From contig NC_092667.1 in NCBI RefSeq assembly GCF_032118995.1, positions 6,254,931 through 6,318,930 of the forward strand: DNA of 64,000 bases. The letters are read 5' to 3'. Below, piece after piece: positions 29,401-40,700 of the stretch. The position numbers and the translations under genes were made by a program. The first letter of the stretch is position 1; every line of letters starts with the position of its first letter. The notes under the pieces are model-generated. The model worked only from the letters and a program-made list of their open reading frames with translations. It searched no databases and was not told the DNA's origin. The DNA comes from Asterias amurensis. Taxonomy: Eukaryota; Echinodermata; Asteroidea; Forcipulatida; Asteriidae.

Positions 29401-32400
29401 TTGTACACATCTGGCAAGAACTATCTATTGAGAATGTGCAATGGTGAGAGGATTTGTTCTAGTTTGTTTTATGACAATGTCTTAATTGGAACAATTTGTC
29501 ATTTTGGGTAAAGTATACTTCAATGGAAATTAACTGCATTAGACTCTAAGTCAACGTTTGAACCTATTGTTTGAAAAACACCAAAGAGAAAGAGACTTTT
29601 CCAGTCATGAGTGTACTCATGATATAAGCCCTACAAGCGTTACATAATCAGTGCAAATAAGCTCTATACAAAACGTTTTCCTGCTCTGGAGGAAGCCTTG
29701 CTACTTTGTGTACACTTTGTGTGGTACTTGTAGGACGCTCGCTATGCGCTTGTCAAAATGCAAGTATTTTGCCGCCAGTTGTTTGACGCAGTTCAGTTTC
29801 ACGTGAATCATGTTTTCACCCAAAACTGCATAAGACATTACACAAGGTCAGAGAAGAATCTGATGGGACTAGTTGCTCATGGAGTTGACTTGATGCCTCT
29901 TTAGATGGCTACCATACTTAAGTGGGTGCTTGAGTGCTCGAGGCCAGAGGCCTAATTACAATGTGTTGGATTCTTACTGGTATCATTACTGTTTTGATTT
30001 GTTCTAGATCTTTTGCGCCGGTTGTCTAAATCACAAGACACTGTGTTCTGTGGTCGTATCCAGTTGTTCCTGGCCAGGTTTTTCCCTCTGGATGAAAAGT
30101 CAGGTAAGTGTTACTTTTAGATATAAATCAGTTGTCCAGGTAGTAATTTATTTAATGAAAGCCTGGAAGCGCACAAAACTGCTAAGCACAGACAAATCTT
30201 GCAAATCTTGTTAACATTGTTGCGACTGGTGCCCCACTTGTTTTTTGGCTCAGCAAATAAACTTTGCGAGCAGTTATTTTGAAATTAATTATTATTTGTT
30301 TTTCTTTCTTTAGGTTTGAACCTTGTTAGCCAGTTCCACCTTGACAATGTCACCTCCTTCAACACGGAACCCATCAACGGACCCCTGAAAGTAAGAATAA
30401 TTATGCCTGAAATATTGAGAGGAATACAAAGGTGGGTTTAACCCATGGAGAGCTGGTGTTATCTACACCAGCTCCACACAACCCAGTGTTGCATACAAGA
30501 GAAGAAGAAACACTAGTAATTTTGTTAACGGCAACAATCATCACTGCTGTAAACAAGCCATAGGACAGTGATGGCATTAGTAATGAAGTGAATCAGTGGT
30601 GTGCTTCTTACCCTAAACTGATGACAGAAACGACACAAAACTAAATGATTATGGTTTAGCTTCTTCTTTGTCTCATTTTACTCTTTATGAAGTGAGTCAA
30701 AGTTGTTTTTTCTCTCCAGTCTGAAGATAAAGATGAAGCGATGGAATTTGAAGAAGGTGAGATGGCATCGAGCTCCTCCCCCATTGACTATCAGCTCTAC
30801 AGGAAATTCTGGGCATTACAAGATTACTTCAGAGATCCAAGACAGTGTTATCAAAAAGACAAGTGGAGGGTCTTTCACAGAGTAAGAACATTGACTCTTA
30901 AACCATGACTTGAATACTTTTTACCTTCACTGCTCATGGTAAAGTAAAATATCTTGCTTAAAGATACAAGTGCCACGACTGGGACTGAAACCCACACTCT
31001 GCTGATAAGAAACCCTAGAGTTTGAGTGCATTGCTCTTAACCACTCGGCCACACCACACTCTGTCGATAAGAAACCCTAGAGCTTGAGTGCATTGCTCTT
31101 AACCGCTCGGCCACACCACACTCTGTCGATAAGAAATCCTAGAGCTCAAGTATGTTGCTCTTAACCGCTCGGCCACACCACACTCTGTCGATAAGAAATC
31201 CTAGAGCTCAAGTATGTTGCTCTTAACCGCTCGGCCATACCACACTCTGTTGATAACAAACACCAGAGCTTGAGTGCATTGCTCTTAACCGTTTGGCCAC
31301 ACAACACTCTGTTGATAAGAAATCCTAGAGCTTGAGTACGTTGCTCTTAACCGCTCGGCCACACCACACTCTGTCGATAAGAAATCCTAGAGCTCAAGTA
31401 TGTTGCTCTTAACCGCTCGGCCATACCACACTCTGTTGATAACAAACACCAGAGCTTGAGTGCATTGCTCTTAACCGTTTGGCCATACACCACTCTGTTG
31501 ATAAGAAATCCTAGAGCTTGAGTACGTTGCTCTTAACCGCCCGGCCACACCACGCCATAACAATGAAGTATTCTTATATTCCACAGTACACCAAAGCTGT
31601 CCTGGGAGCCTTCAGCAGTCTAAAGCTAGATGATGTATCAGCCTCTAAGACCCAAGATGAACCACCGACTGATAAACATGTCTTCTTTGCAAAGTACCTT
31701 ACAAGTGAAAAGGTAAGAAGGAGTCAATACAGGCAGTTTCCTCTATGGTTTACCCATTAGAGGCCATTTTTTCAAAGTGTGTTATGGGGAAAGGTCAACG
31801 CAGAACCCCCTCTATGGTTTGCCTTTTGGAGGCCATTTTCTCAAAGTGTATTATGGGGAAAGGACAACACAGAACGCCCTCTATGGTTTGCCTTTGGGAG
31901 GCCATTTTCTCAAAGTGCGATGCAGAATGAAATTATTTGAACAAAGATTGGCTTTTATTGATTCAACAGTTGTACGATCTTCAGTTAAGTGACTCTACTT
32001 TCAGACGGTATGTCCTCCTCCAGTTTCTGATCCTGTTCCAGTACCTCAACCAACATGTGAAATTCAAAGGGTAAGTTTTTACTGATACCGTGTTTATGGA
32101 GAGAGAAGCAAATAATGTTAATAGTTTGGAAGGCTAATCATTATTACTCGCAGCTGATAAGTTGAATTGCAAAGGACGTGGCTACAACATGTTTGAGTCA
32201 CATGAACGGGGGTGCCTGTGGCAGCCATTCACATCAATCCATATATGACCACGGAACACAGCCTGAGATCGAACCTGTTTGATTTTCCGGATGGATTAAA
32301 ACCGAAAGGGCCCGGAGACAAACCCTCATAGCACAAGAGAGAACCAACACACAGCTTTCGATCTTAGCTGGTATTCAACCTGGAGTCGCATTGGTTAGAG

Positions 32401-35400
32401 GTGGGAGCTTTATGCACTCCGCCACTACGCCTACACACATGGCAACTATCTGTCTCCTAAGTGGGTACTATTGTCACCAGCCTGATTGTCACATTTCTGT
32501 CGAAGCTTTTTCCTGTCATTTATCTTTATTTGATAAAGTACAGAAGTGTATTGTTAATCTTGTTGGTTCATGCATGATTCATTTTTTAGACTGTTTTTTT
32601 TTTTTGGGGGGGGTGAAAAAATTGTCCAAACCATAATACTTTTTATCGTCATTTACTTTTGAATGTTTACCATTCTAGGACCTTGTAATTTTCTATCAAC
32701 CATGTTTTTGTTTAAAGGGTTGAACACGTTCTTACTGATGATATGACATCATACATCAAGAACACCACAGAGACAGTGTATGAGATCTTGAAGGAAACAT
32801 CACCAGGCGGTGAGGAGTTTGCTAAAACAATACAGGTAAACTATTCATTGTGGTTTGATTAGTCATCCTTAACGTGGGTGGCATTAGTCATCCTTAACGT
32901 GGTTAGCATGGTTGGCTTCTTTGCATTGCACTCCCCTCTCACCAATGTAGTCCTGGTTCAATATCCAGCTAAGGCAATGTGAGTAGAGTTGTGCTTTGGT
33001 TCTCTCTTATGCCACGAGGAGTTTTCTCTGAGCCCTCTGGTTTACCTCCCTGCAACCTCTGGAAAACTCAAACACTTTCAATCTCAGACTGTGCATGATG
33101 GCTGTGTATGGGTTGATGTGGTTGGCTGCTAGAGGCACCCTTGCATGCCAGCAGCTCAAAGACAATGTTGCCACATCCTTCACAGTTCAGCTTCTCAGCA
33201 GTGAGTAAGGATGAGTCGCCTCCCCAATATTGTTATTGTTATTACTATTATAAAGTGGTGGTTTAATAAAACAACAAACTATGTCCTGCTTGTAGAGCCT
33301 CATCCGAATCAAGCGATTTTGGCTCGGCTACGGCTGTTTCTTTATCAGAGAAAAATAGTGTTTCAAAGAATGGGATCATTTTGGGTTCTCGTTAGTTCAA
33401 AGAGCTTGCCCATTTGGTCATGACACGCTTGAAAAAAACTTGAAGATTTCCCCCTTTTACGAGGCATGAAGATTTAAAACTTGTATGAAATAATGAGTTC
33501 TTGATTTCTCTTGACAGCATATCCTAGAGAGAGAGGAACATTGGAACATGTGGAAGAATGAAGCCTGTCCAAGCTACATCAGAGAACAGTAAGATCCAGA
33601 ATCATTTCATTTCAAGAAAACTCAAGACTCCAATGTTATTATAACTTGACAAACTTTCTTTTTTTTGGAAATGGATTAAGCTGTTGCAAACTTCTTACCA
33701 ACAAAAATTATCTATGGTTTAAATGCAACATATAGTTAATGGTGTGACGTGTAGACCCTAGCAGAGTATTTCTCCGTAGCCTTCAAGAAAGACTTTGATT
33801 AATCTTAGCAACTATATTTTAAAAGAGTGTTAGTGTGTCTTTTGTTTATTCTAGAGTTAAAATGAAAATTTTAAGTTTAGCAATGTTTACCATTTTGTAT
33901 TTGATTTCATTCCAGGCCTGTTAATGCCACAGCACAGCCCAAACCAAGGTCAGTTGATATTATTGTTTTCCATTCGTAAGGGTTTCGTTTGTTATTGATT
34001 ACCCTTCTTACTTTTGAGTGCTTTTAGAACACCACAAGAAGCCTACAGCTTTACATCCAATGTGAAGGAAGGAGCAATAATGTTTAAATATCTTGCTTGA
34101 GGACACAAGTGTCAAGAGCTGGACTTGAACCCACACTCTTTTGATCGGAAACACCAGAGCTTGAGTTCAGTGGTCTTAAGAGCTCGGCCTCGACACACTC
34201 ATCCACAAAGTCAGTGTCAGGACCAGCCAACATTTTCTCTAAGTGGTTCAGCTGGCTAGTTCAGAGTTGAAAAGCATTTGTACTTCATTTAAAATATTGA
34301 CTTGTGAATAAGCTGACAGACTAGTGAAATGACAAGCTAAGTGGTCCTGCTGGCTCATCACTAAAGCTAAGGACAAACCCTGATTGTGCCCCAAGCAGAA
34401 ATTAAGCTTAGAGGTAGAAGTTGATAAAATGTACCACTTTGCCAACCAAACAGATGATGTTCCTTGGTGTCAAAGTAAGACTGCTCTACAAGAACTTGAT
34501 GTGTTATTTGTTAGTCATTGTGTTTGATCAGAGCCAGGAAGCGAAGCTTAGGGGAGGAGCTTAGAATCAACACCCCTAACAAGAAGATTGATATGGGAAG
34601 CCCTGAGCTGACAAGACTCTGGAATATCTGCCCTGACAACCTGGATGCGTGCCGTGCTGAAAACAGGTAAGACCAAGACATCTGCCCTCAAGTTGTGGCG
34701 ATGTGTGTTTAGTAAAGCCCTTTTCCGATACTCCTTTCCCAGGGTTGCAACTGGTTAATTACTGCAGGCCTTTTTACACTTTGATCGCTTTACCCCCACC
34801 TGTCTGCCGTGGCAAATGGGCATGCCCCGAGAATAGCATACCCTGCTCCAGAGTAAGTGGTAAAACCCCAGTGTATTCTTGAACTGTGCAGCCGAGCCCT
34901 GTGAAGTAGAGACACAGTGTGAAAATAAGCTGGGGTAACCATGGGGTAAAACAAGTCTCAGGGGCCTCCACAGGACAACTCTATGGGCTCAAGTTATTCA
35001 GTGTGAAAAGGGCTTAAAACAGTTTACTTGGACAATAGGTCATTTGGGTATGACCAGGGGCCAATTTCATAGAGCTGCTTAAGCAAAAAATTTGCTTAAG
35101 CACGAAAATAGCTTGCTTATTTTACACGTTAATGGCCAAAATGTCATGCCATATACATTGCTTATGACTAGTATTTAGCTGTTGTTTACTTAGCATAACA
35201 ATTGAGTGGAGTCATGGCCAGTAATCTGATTTTACTAAGCAATGAATTTTTTGCTTAAGCAAAAATTTTTGCTTAGCAGCTCTTTGAAATTGGGCCCTGG
35301 CTGAGCCATGATTCCAACCCATGGTTTTATTAATAGGATGAGTTTGAAATAAATGAAATCATTGTATACTGTTGTTGTCAATTGTCAGAATGTTCATTCC

Positions 35401-37623
35401 TTCCCTTGAGGACTACTTTGAAGAAGCCATTGATCAAGCTGACCCTGGTGCCATGATAGAACAAGAATACAAGTAAGTCACACCTATGCAATAATAGACT
35501 GCCTCCATGTACCCTGGTCATTGCCTTGGCGACCTTGAAATGCTTCACAAGAAAATTACAATGGGTGCCCTTTTATACTGAGAAAATGACTTGGTATCCT
35601 TGCCCTTTCAAGACGAAAGCATACAGCCCTGACATAGTGGCAAAATATTATATAGTTTGTTACTGGTTCTACACCATTTTGCTCCAAATAGCAGAGTACA
35701 TTAATTGTGGCGTGTCGTGGATGACTGGATTATCATCAGTCTCTGGTGTTTCTCATCAACAGAGTGTGGGTTTGAGTCTCGGCCTTGACACTTGTGTCCT
35801 TTAGCAAGATATTTAACCATTATTGCTGCGTTCTTAGGATTGGACATAAAGCCGTCGGTCCCATGTGTTGTGTAACGCATGTACATTGTAAAAGAACCCA
35901 GTGCACTTTTCGAAAAGAAAAGATGTTCCTGGTTTTGATTGATTACATATTGCGCCGTATGTTGAAGCGTTTGAGCGACACCAAGTGACGACTATGCCAG
36001 CTTTAAACGTACGTTAAAGAACTTGTCACTACCGGGCTACCCTTTTATTCCCTTAATCTGAACCAGTTAACTCTAACTATTTTGTTATGGTGTTCTCCAG
36101 GGTGGTGAATAACAGTAACTTTGCCTGGTGTGCCCTGCGGCTCTTAGCTAGACGTAGCCCATACTTCTTCCAGACCATCACAAGCACTCAACCTCTAGTC
36201 AAATCTGTCCCTGCTTACCTGGAACTCATGGTCACTAAGCTGGCCAAGGATATGCCGGTAGGTTTCTTTTAATATCATCACAGTTTTCACAAAGAGTCAC
36301 ATATCATTACAGAAAGTGGTGTAATTTGTATGTTCATGGAGTGTCGCATATTCCCAAAGATGCATGTAATAAGTTGCAATAGTGGCGGGAAGCTGTAGGT
36401 CAGTTCAGTGTTCGGGTTTCACAAAGAGTCTGTGTGTCAATGTGACATGCGGATTGTTCCTATGTAAAAATACATTATTCAGATCAGCGTATAAGTAGGT
36501 CATCTTGCTTTGAAGTTGTGGTTTCCTGAAGAGACACATGTCTTCCACAGCAGAATTATATTAAACATTTGCTTGGATTTAAGGCTTAAACTTCCTGGTT
36601 GTGTTTTGATTTTAACAGCAAACCTCAACTGAGGAGTTGAAGACAGAGGAGCCAGTTGATGTTGAAAATGACGACTTGCTCAAGGGAGAGGATGATGGTG
36701 AGTAACTATGTCAAGATATGACCTCTCAAATGTAGGAATAAGGGTGATCTGGTCGTCAAATTGAATGTACTGAAACCAAAGCCATGTTTAAGAGACCCTT
36801 TTCGGTGCTGACGTTTAGGTGACATGGTCAAAGTAAATGTCATTACCTTCTGGAAATAAATTACCTTCTGTGAACTTAAAAACTGTAGTTCGCAAGCCTA
36901 AGGAAACCTGTAAATGAGGGTGCTTGCAACGAGCACATCTTCTACTTGCATTACCTTCTTACCATGCTTTTACGTGCAGTACACGGGAGCTACTGCTTAA
37001 TGTCCCATCTGAAGGACAGAGCAATAATGGTAACGTTTATTGCTCTAGGACATAAGTGCCAAGACCAGGGGTCGATTTCACAAAGAGTTAGGACTAGTCC
37101 TAACTTAGGACTAGTCCTAGGAGATATACAAATTGCGTTGATAGTCCTAAGTTAGGACGAGTAACTGGTCATAACTCGAGATAAGAATAGTCCTAACTCT
37201 TTGTGAAATCCACCCCAGGACTCAAATCAACACTCTGCTGATCAGAAATGCCACATTTTGGGTCTGGTGCTCTTAACCCCTCAGTCACAACTTCACATTA
37301 TTAATTATTTGGGGATTTCGTTTTCTACTCCAGATACAATTACAACACTAGAGAAGTCCAACATCCTCCTTGAGGAGCAAGTTGATGCAGTCATCGCTCG
37401 CCTCGGTGACAACTGGAAGACACTGGCATCTGAATTGAGCCTCACCGAAGACGAGATCACCATCATCCAGACGGAGAATCTAGAAGTGAAGGAGCAATCC
37501 AAGGCTATGATTACTGCTTGGATGAATAGAGAGGGAGACCAGGCTACTAGGGATGTCCTGACTAAAGCTCTGATGGAGAGTGGATTGAATGATATTGTGG
37601 AGTCTGTCTTGTCAGATAACTGA
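26458..37623 (+). CDS. THOC1: THO complex subunit 1 with C-terminal death domain, 18 exons, complete
   Basis: THOC1 is a nuclear subunit of the THO/TREX complex, which couples transcription and splicing to mRNA export. Exons: 26458-26505, 27833-27906, 28221-28281, 28753-28938, 29395-29443, 30008-30103, 30314-30390, 30720-30881, 31587-31712, 31970-32070, 32718-32835, 33518-33588, 33916-33948, 34532-34666, 35399-or-35389 to 35472 (35389 fits the phase), 36101-36257, 36619-36697, 37334-37623. They sum to 1947 bases: 648 residues plus TGA, close to human THOC1 (657). Diagnostic matches are VFCGRIQLFLARFFPL, SPIDYQLYRKFWALQDYF, HVFFAKYLTSEK and LRLLARRSPYFFQ. The last exon encodes a death domain (about residues 553-648). 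Exon 13 is a 33-bp microexon. The ATG (26458) has AAG before it and G after. Identity is very secure. Confidence 0.97.
26913..27030. mobile_element. 118-bp double-hairpin element in THOC1 intron 1
   Basis: Outer arms TACTCCTAGAACTATT and AATAGTTCTAGGAGTA are a perfect 16-bp inverted repeat. Inside, a near-perfect hairpin forms between CGTCCGGCTAT...GTCTCCCG and CGGGAGAC...ATAGCCGGACG. A third copy of the ATAGCCGGAC motif follows. This is a very small MITE-like palindrome. Confidence 0.8.
29218..29335 (+). repeat. Short tandem repeat, about 46-bp unit, 2.5 copies
   Basis: CTCTTGACCTCTAAGCAAGG and GCGCACATGATTGGCTG recur in THOC1 intron 4. Confidence 0.75.
30940..31550 (-). repeat. 62-bp tandem array built from the A-box half of a tRNA-Leu-like SINE, about 9 copies
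   Basis: On the minus strand each unit reads GTGGCCGAGCGGTTAAGAGC (A box) followed by a CTCAAGCTCTAG anticodon-arm region and TTATCGACAGAGTG. Units begin at 30995, 31057, 31119 and so on with period 62 to about 31545. The B box and SINE body occur only once, at the low-coordinate end (30960-30994). The array lies in THOC1 intron 8, ending about 40 bp before exon 9. Confidence 0.88.
31741..31920 (+). repeat. 69-bp tandem repeat, 2.6 copies
   Basis: CTCTATGGTTT...GGAGGCCATTTTCTCAAAGT recurs at 31741, 31810 and 31879. Because 69 is a multiple of three it produces a long repetitive ORF, but it is in THOC1 intron 9 and I do not regard it as coding. Confidence 0.85.
32110..32460 (-). repeat. Interspersed repeat copy, inverted partner of 32870-33230
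   Basis: Read on the minus strand, GGTTCTCTCTTGTGCTATGA and the following GTTTGTCTCCGGGCCC match GGTTCTCTCTTATGCCACGA and GTTTTCTCTGAGCCC at 32995-33045. Both copies are in consecutive THOC1 introns. The family class is unknown. Confidence 0.6.
32870..33230 (+). repeat. Interspersed repeat copy, same family as 32110-32460
   Basis: It contains GGTTCTCTCTTATGCCACGA, GGCTGTGTATGGGTTGATGT and GTGAGTAAGGATGAGTCGCC in the order found, inverted, in the preceding intron. Confidence 0.6.
34090..34205 (-). mobile_element. tRNA-Leu-like SINE head
   Basis: Minus-strand reading shows GAGCTCTTAAGACCAC (A-box side), CAAGCTCTGGTGTTTCCGAT and GTGGGTTCAAGTCCAG (B box), then TGACACTTGTGTCCTC. It lies in THOC1 intron 13. 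Confidence 0.65.
35054..35300. mobile_element. MITE, 247 bp, palindromic, GCTGCTTAAGC family reference copy
   Basis: Left end CCAGGGGCCAATTTCATAG and right end AATTGGGCCCTGG are inverted, continuing through AGAGCTGCTTAAGC and GCTTAGCAGCTCT. This is the clearest of at least seven copies in the window. No ORF is present. Confidence 0.8.
35705..35990 (+). mobile_element. tRNA-Leu-like SINE, near full length
   Basis: The head has a decayed A box and GAGTGTGGGTTTGAGTCTCG as B box. It is followed by CCTTGACACTTGTGTCC, ATTGCTGCGTTCTTAGGATT, GTCCCATGTGTTGTGTAACG and AAAGAACCCAGTGCACTTTT. This copy has the longest body of the family in the window and serves as its reference. Confidence 0.75.
36985..37300 (-). 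mobile_element. tRNA-Leu-like SINE interrupted by a MITE
   Basis: SINE sequence runs from about 36985 to 37065 and resumes at about 37219-37300 (GATCAGAAATGCCACATTTT, CTCTTAACCCCTCAGTCAC). The gap is filled by the palindromic element at 37066-37219. The element lies in THOC1 intron 17, ending about 35 bp before the last exon. Confidence 0.75.
37066..37219. mobile_element. Palindromic MITE (GATTTCACAAAGAGTTAGGACTA) nested in a SINE
   Basis: GATTTCACAAAGAGTTAGG near the left end is mirrored by CCTAACTCTTTGTGAAATC at the right. The inside is filled with TCCTAACTTAGGACTAGTCC palindromes. CCAGG at both flanks is a plausible 5-bp target duplication in the SINE B box. Confidence 0.82.
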
Positions 37624-37727
37624 GGGTCTGTCAGAGAGCCCTGTGTCTTAAATAATTAACCAGTCCTCTACAACTATATACAAACAACAGCGCCTTATAT
37701 TCCTCAGTATTGAGGCTGTTATGGGTT

Positions 37728-37835
37728 GAACAAAGAACAATTTACTTCAGTGGGGCTTGAAGCTACAACCTTCAGACTAAGCTGTCAGTGCTCTACCAAC
37801 TGAGCTATCTATCCCTGTGTTGGCGGTCTACGTAT
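37728..37835 (-). mobile_element. tRNA-derived SINE, second family
   Basis: On the minus strand GATAGCTCAGTTGGTAGAGC is a near-consensus A box and GAAGGTTGTAGCTTCAAGC is a decayed B box. It lies about 105 bp after the THOC1 stop codon. Confidence 0.7.
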
Positions 37836-38206
37836 TTCAAAAATAAGTCAGGGGTGCCAGTCATACTTTTTTAAACATTCTTTCCACTACTCAGAAATTT
37901 GAGTGAAAACAATTGTGAGATATTTTTTGCCCTTTACCTACAATTTGATTCCATTGACCCCTTGCAAATTGCAGAACACACCTCTTCAGAATGTGCGTCT
38001 TACATTTCGCATTTTGAATGCAATTTCTTTGTGAACATATTCAACTCCCAAATGGTGGACATGACATGCATATGCAAGTGTGTTGAGTGTTGTGCAAGGA
38101 GTCAATAGACTTGAGTAGCTCTAAAGGCAGGTTCCATCACATATTAATCTCCAGTCCACAATAATAACTCAACTTTTGGGTCGCTGATAGTATTGAACCA
38201 ATTTAC

Positions 38207-38425
38207 TAGGGCCCAATTTCGTATAGCTGCTTAGCGGCCAACTTGTGCTTACTGCACAAGTTTCTATATTATAACACTGCTAAACCGTAAGCCTACAAAA
38301 AGACATGTGAACCTGCCAGTGCTTACTGTATAAAACTAAATGCCTTTACTGATTGCCTAAAATCCACTTGCGCTTAAGTATGTTTTTCTGTCATTGTTGG
38401 CAGATTTGTAAAAATGGGCCCTGAC
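38207..38425. mobile_element. Palindromic MITE, GCTGCTTA family
   Basis: Left end AGGGCCCAATTTCGTATAGC and right end AAATGGGCCCT are inverted. It lies between the convergent THOC1 and carrier genes. Confidence 0.6.
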
Positions 38426-38729
38426 ATCATCACCATAATAATCTGCACAGGTATTGAATTTGTAACTGATGTTGTTTAGAAAGCCGGAAGTAAAACAAGC
38501 TTTGATACGAGCTACAATATGATTGTGTCATCTTAATTGTTATTGACTGATTCAAGATTGTTGTTTTTAAAATAATGTATCAATGGTTTTTTGCTGCAGC
38601 ATTTAAGAAATAATGATTGAATTCCATGGTCAAAGTGTCGTCATAATTCCAAGGGACTGAAGCATAAAATAAGAGATAGGTGTACATGTGCAGGTTTTTA
38701 AAAATAGAGTTTTGTTCAAATGAAGACGT

Positions 38730-40059
38730 CTACAGAAGTTTCTTGATTTCATCGTACAAGACGAGTACCAAGGCGCCTCCTGTACCGCGGAGAACATTGG
38801 ACAAAGCCCCCTTGAAGAAGGCTGACGGCCCCTCCTGCTTGAAGATCTTACTCCAGCAATCCAAGGTTCCCTTGTACAGGATGTCTTTGCGTCCAGATTG
38901 CATCATCATACGACGACGGACGGTGTCAAAGGGGTAGCTGACAACCCCAGACCCGGTGGTAACAGCCTGGGCGATCATCCAGCTAACAAAGAAGTTGTTG
39001 TACTCTGTTGGAACCAGTGACTTCAGGGTGTCGTAAGTGCCGAAGTAAGCAGCTCGGTAGATAATGATACCCTGCACAGACACACCAAAGCCACGGTACA
39101 GTCCTTTGATCCCATCAGACTTGGCTATCTTGGTCAGGCAATCTCCAAGTCCCTTGAATTCACGGCCACCACCAGCTTTTCCGACATCAGCGGCCAAGCG
39201 TGTCCTGGCGAAGTCTAAGGGATACACAAAGCATAAGGAGGTTGCACCAGCAGCGCCACCAGAGGCAAGGTTGCCAGCAAAGTAGCGAGGGAACTGTTTA
39301 TTCTTGTCGACACCACTCAGAAAGATCTGCTTGTACTTGTCCTTGAATGCAAAGTTGAGAGCTTGAGTTGGAAAGTAGCGGATGACATTGGCTAGATTGC
39401 CACGCCACAATGAGTTGAATCCTTGTTCTTTGGTTACACGAGAGAAGCAGTCAACGATGCCCTTATACTGCTTGTCAGCTGCAATCTGGGTAGAAGCAGC
39501 CTGAACCTGTTGACAAGGAAACAATAATCTCATCACCAACTTTATATTATTTTATATCAAACAATTTAATCTTGTTAACCGACAAAGGAAAGACATTTGA
39601 TGCATATCAGTGGTATTTCAAGGGATGCTTTGTGTGAGTGATGAGGTCAATATCAATTGTAAACTTGTCGGTACAGCCTTATTGGTACTCTTTTGGGTGA
39701 AATGTTTCTGAGAAAGCCTGTGAATGTGTAGACTACATCTCTCATTAGAACGAACACAAGTTTTACCTTCAAGTTTACCCATAATTATTTATGGGTTAAA
39801 ATAACCTGTATGGGTTAAAATAGGGGGGGGGGGGGTGACAAAGTAAATGCTTTTAAAATAAAATTTAAAAAAAGAATGTTCAAATTTAATTCTACATCCA
39901 GGCACAAAATCATTCATCTTCTGTTTTGTATGGTTATGTTAAACTTACTTGGAGTAGGAGTTTAACACGCTCTATTGGTGCTACTGCAGTCTTGGAGATA
40001 GCTGCAGCAGTCCCACCGGCCATTAAATCCTTCAGGAAAGAAACCGCGTCGAAACCCAT
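38730..40059 (-). CDS. SLC25A4/5/6-like: Mitochondrial ADP/ATP carrier (adenine nucleotide translocase), two exons, complete
   Basis: This inner-membrane antiporter exchanges cytosolic ADP for matrix ATP. Minus-strand exon 1 is 40059-39949 (37 codons) and exon 2 is 39506-38730 (258 codons plus TAG), joined in phase 0 as LLLQ|VQAAS, 295 residues, close to the usual 298. Three mitochondrial-carrier repeats are visible with their signatures PIERVK, PLDFAR and PFDTVR. The last is followed by RRRMMM, the hallmark of ADP/ATP carriers. The start [16 protein letters not shown] is typical. Vertebrate SLC25A4/5/6 arose by vertebrate duplications, so a single number is not assignable. The coding sequence appears fully intact, with higher GC than the surrounding DNA. 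Confidence 0.97.
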
Positions 40060-40700
40060 GATGGAGGATTGTGCTCTCCGCCTTAACTTTCAAGAGTAAA
40101 GGAATATGATTGGAAGAGAAAGCTGCAAAGCTGAAAATCTGTTTGAACGACGTGAGAACAACTGCTGAAAATGAGTTGTTAGCAACGCCACCTTATTAAG
40201 TATGCAGGCCACGGAAGCTGTGATTGGTGAGAAGTGTCACATCCAACCATAGAGTTCATCCAACCTTCTGAGCCTTCGTTTCACCATAGAGCTCTATGGT
40301 TTAACACACAAAGAAGATTATTCGTGCATTACGAGGACTAATATAAAGTAAAAGTAAAATGCATCCATTTTCACAAGCAGTTACTTTGGCAAAGGGGCCC
40401 CCATCAGCAAACCCATTTCTTCTTAAAATTCAAGGGTCTCATATAATCGGTAGGCCTACTTAAATGTTTGTGACGTCACTTGGGTTTCGCCATTCGCCAA
40501 CTTCATACCCGTACCCGTGAAACAACAGACCAATTTTATTGGCCGTCACCGCTTAGTCCAAACAATGGAAACGTTCACGTGTGTACGCACCACGCACAAC
40601 TCTCAGCCAATGATAGGTCTTCATTTACTTCAGTGAGAGCGCCGGGGTCTTGTGACGTCATGGGGAGGTGTTTATCCGATTGGTAAGCATAGACAAAGTT
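40060..40700. promoter_or_regulatory. Carrier gene promoter region, possibly bidirectional
   Basis: Upstream of the carrier start codon the sequence has two perfect CRE palindromes TGACGTCA (40471-40478 and 40653-40660), CCAAT at 40608-40612, ATTGG at 40222-40226 and near 40535, and an E-box-like CACGTG near 40577. The block is CpG-richer than its surroundings. CRE plus CCAAT is common at housekeeping mitochondrial genes. A small + strand gene may start about 550 bp further on. Function is inferred. Confidence 0.5.

Larger units (their letters stand above)
37624..38720 (+). other. THOC1 3' flank / probable 3' UTR and convergent intergenic space
   Basis: No gene is visible between the THOC1 stop and the end of the convergent carrier gene. 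The stretch contains a second-family SINE (37728-37835, minus) and a GGGCCCAATTTCGTATAGC MITE copy at about 38207-38425. I saw no clear AATAAA on the + strand here. Confidence 0.4.

Noticed and set aside
31741-31930. Repetitive ORF with EAIFSKC motifs
   Set aside because: It is a 69-bp tandem repeat within a THOC1 intron; openness is explained by the unit being a multiple of three.
37728-37835. tRNA gene candidates at this and other SINE heads
   Set aside because: A and B boxes are present but acceptor stems and loop pairing are not, and SINE tails follow.
38680-39285. + strand ORFs opposite the ADP/ATP carrier
   Set aside because: Antisense shadows of a strongly conserved coding exon.
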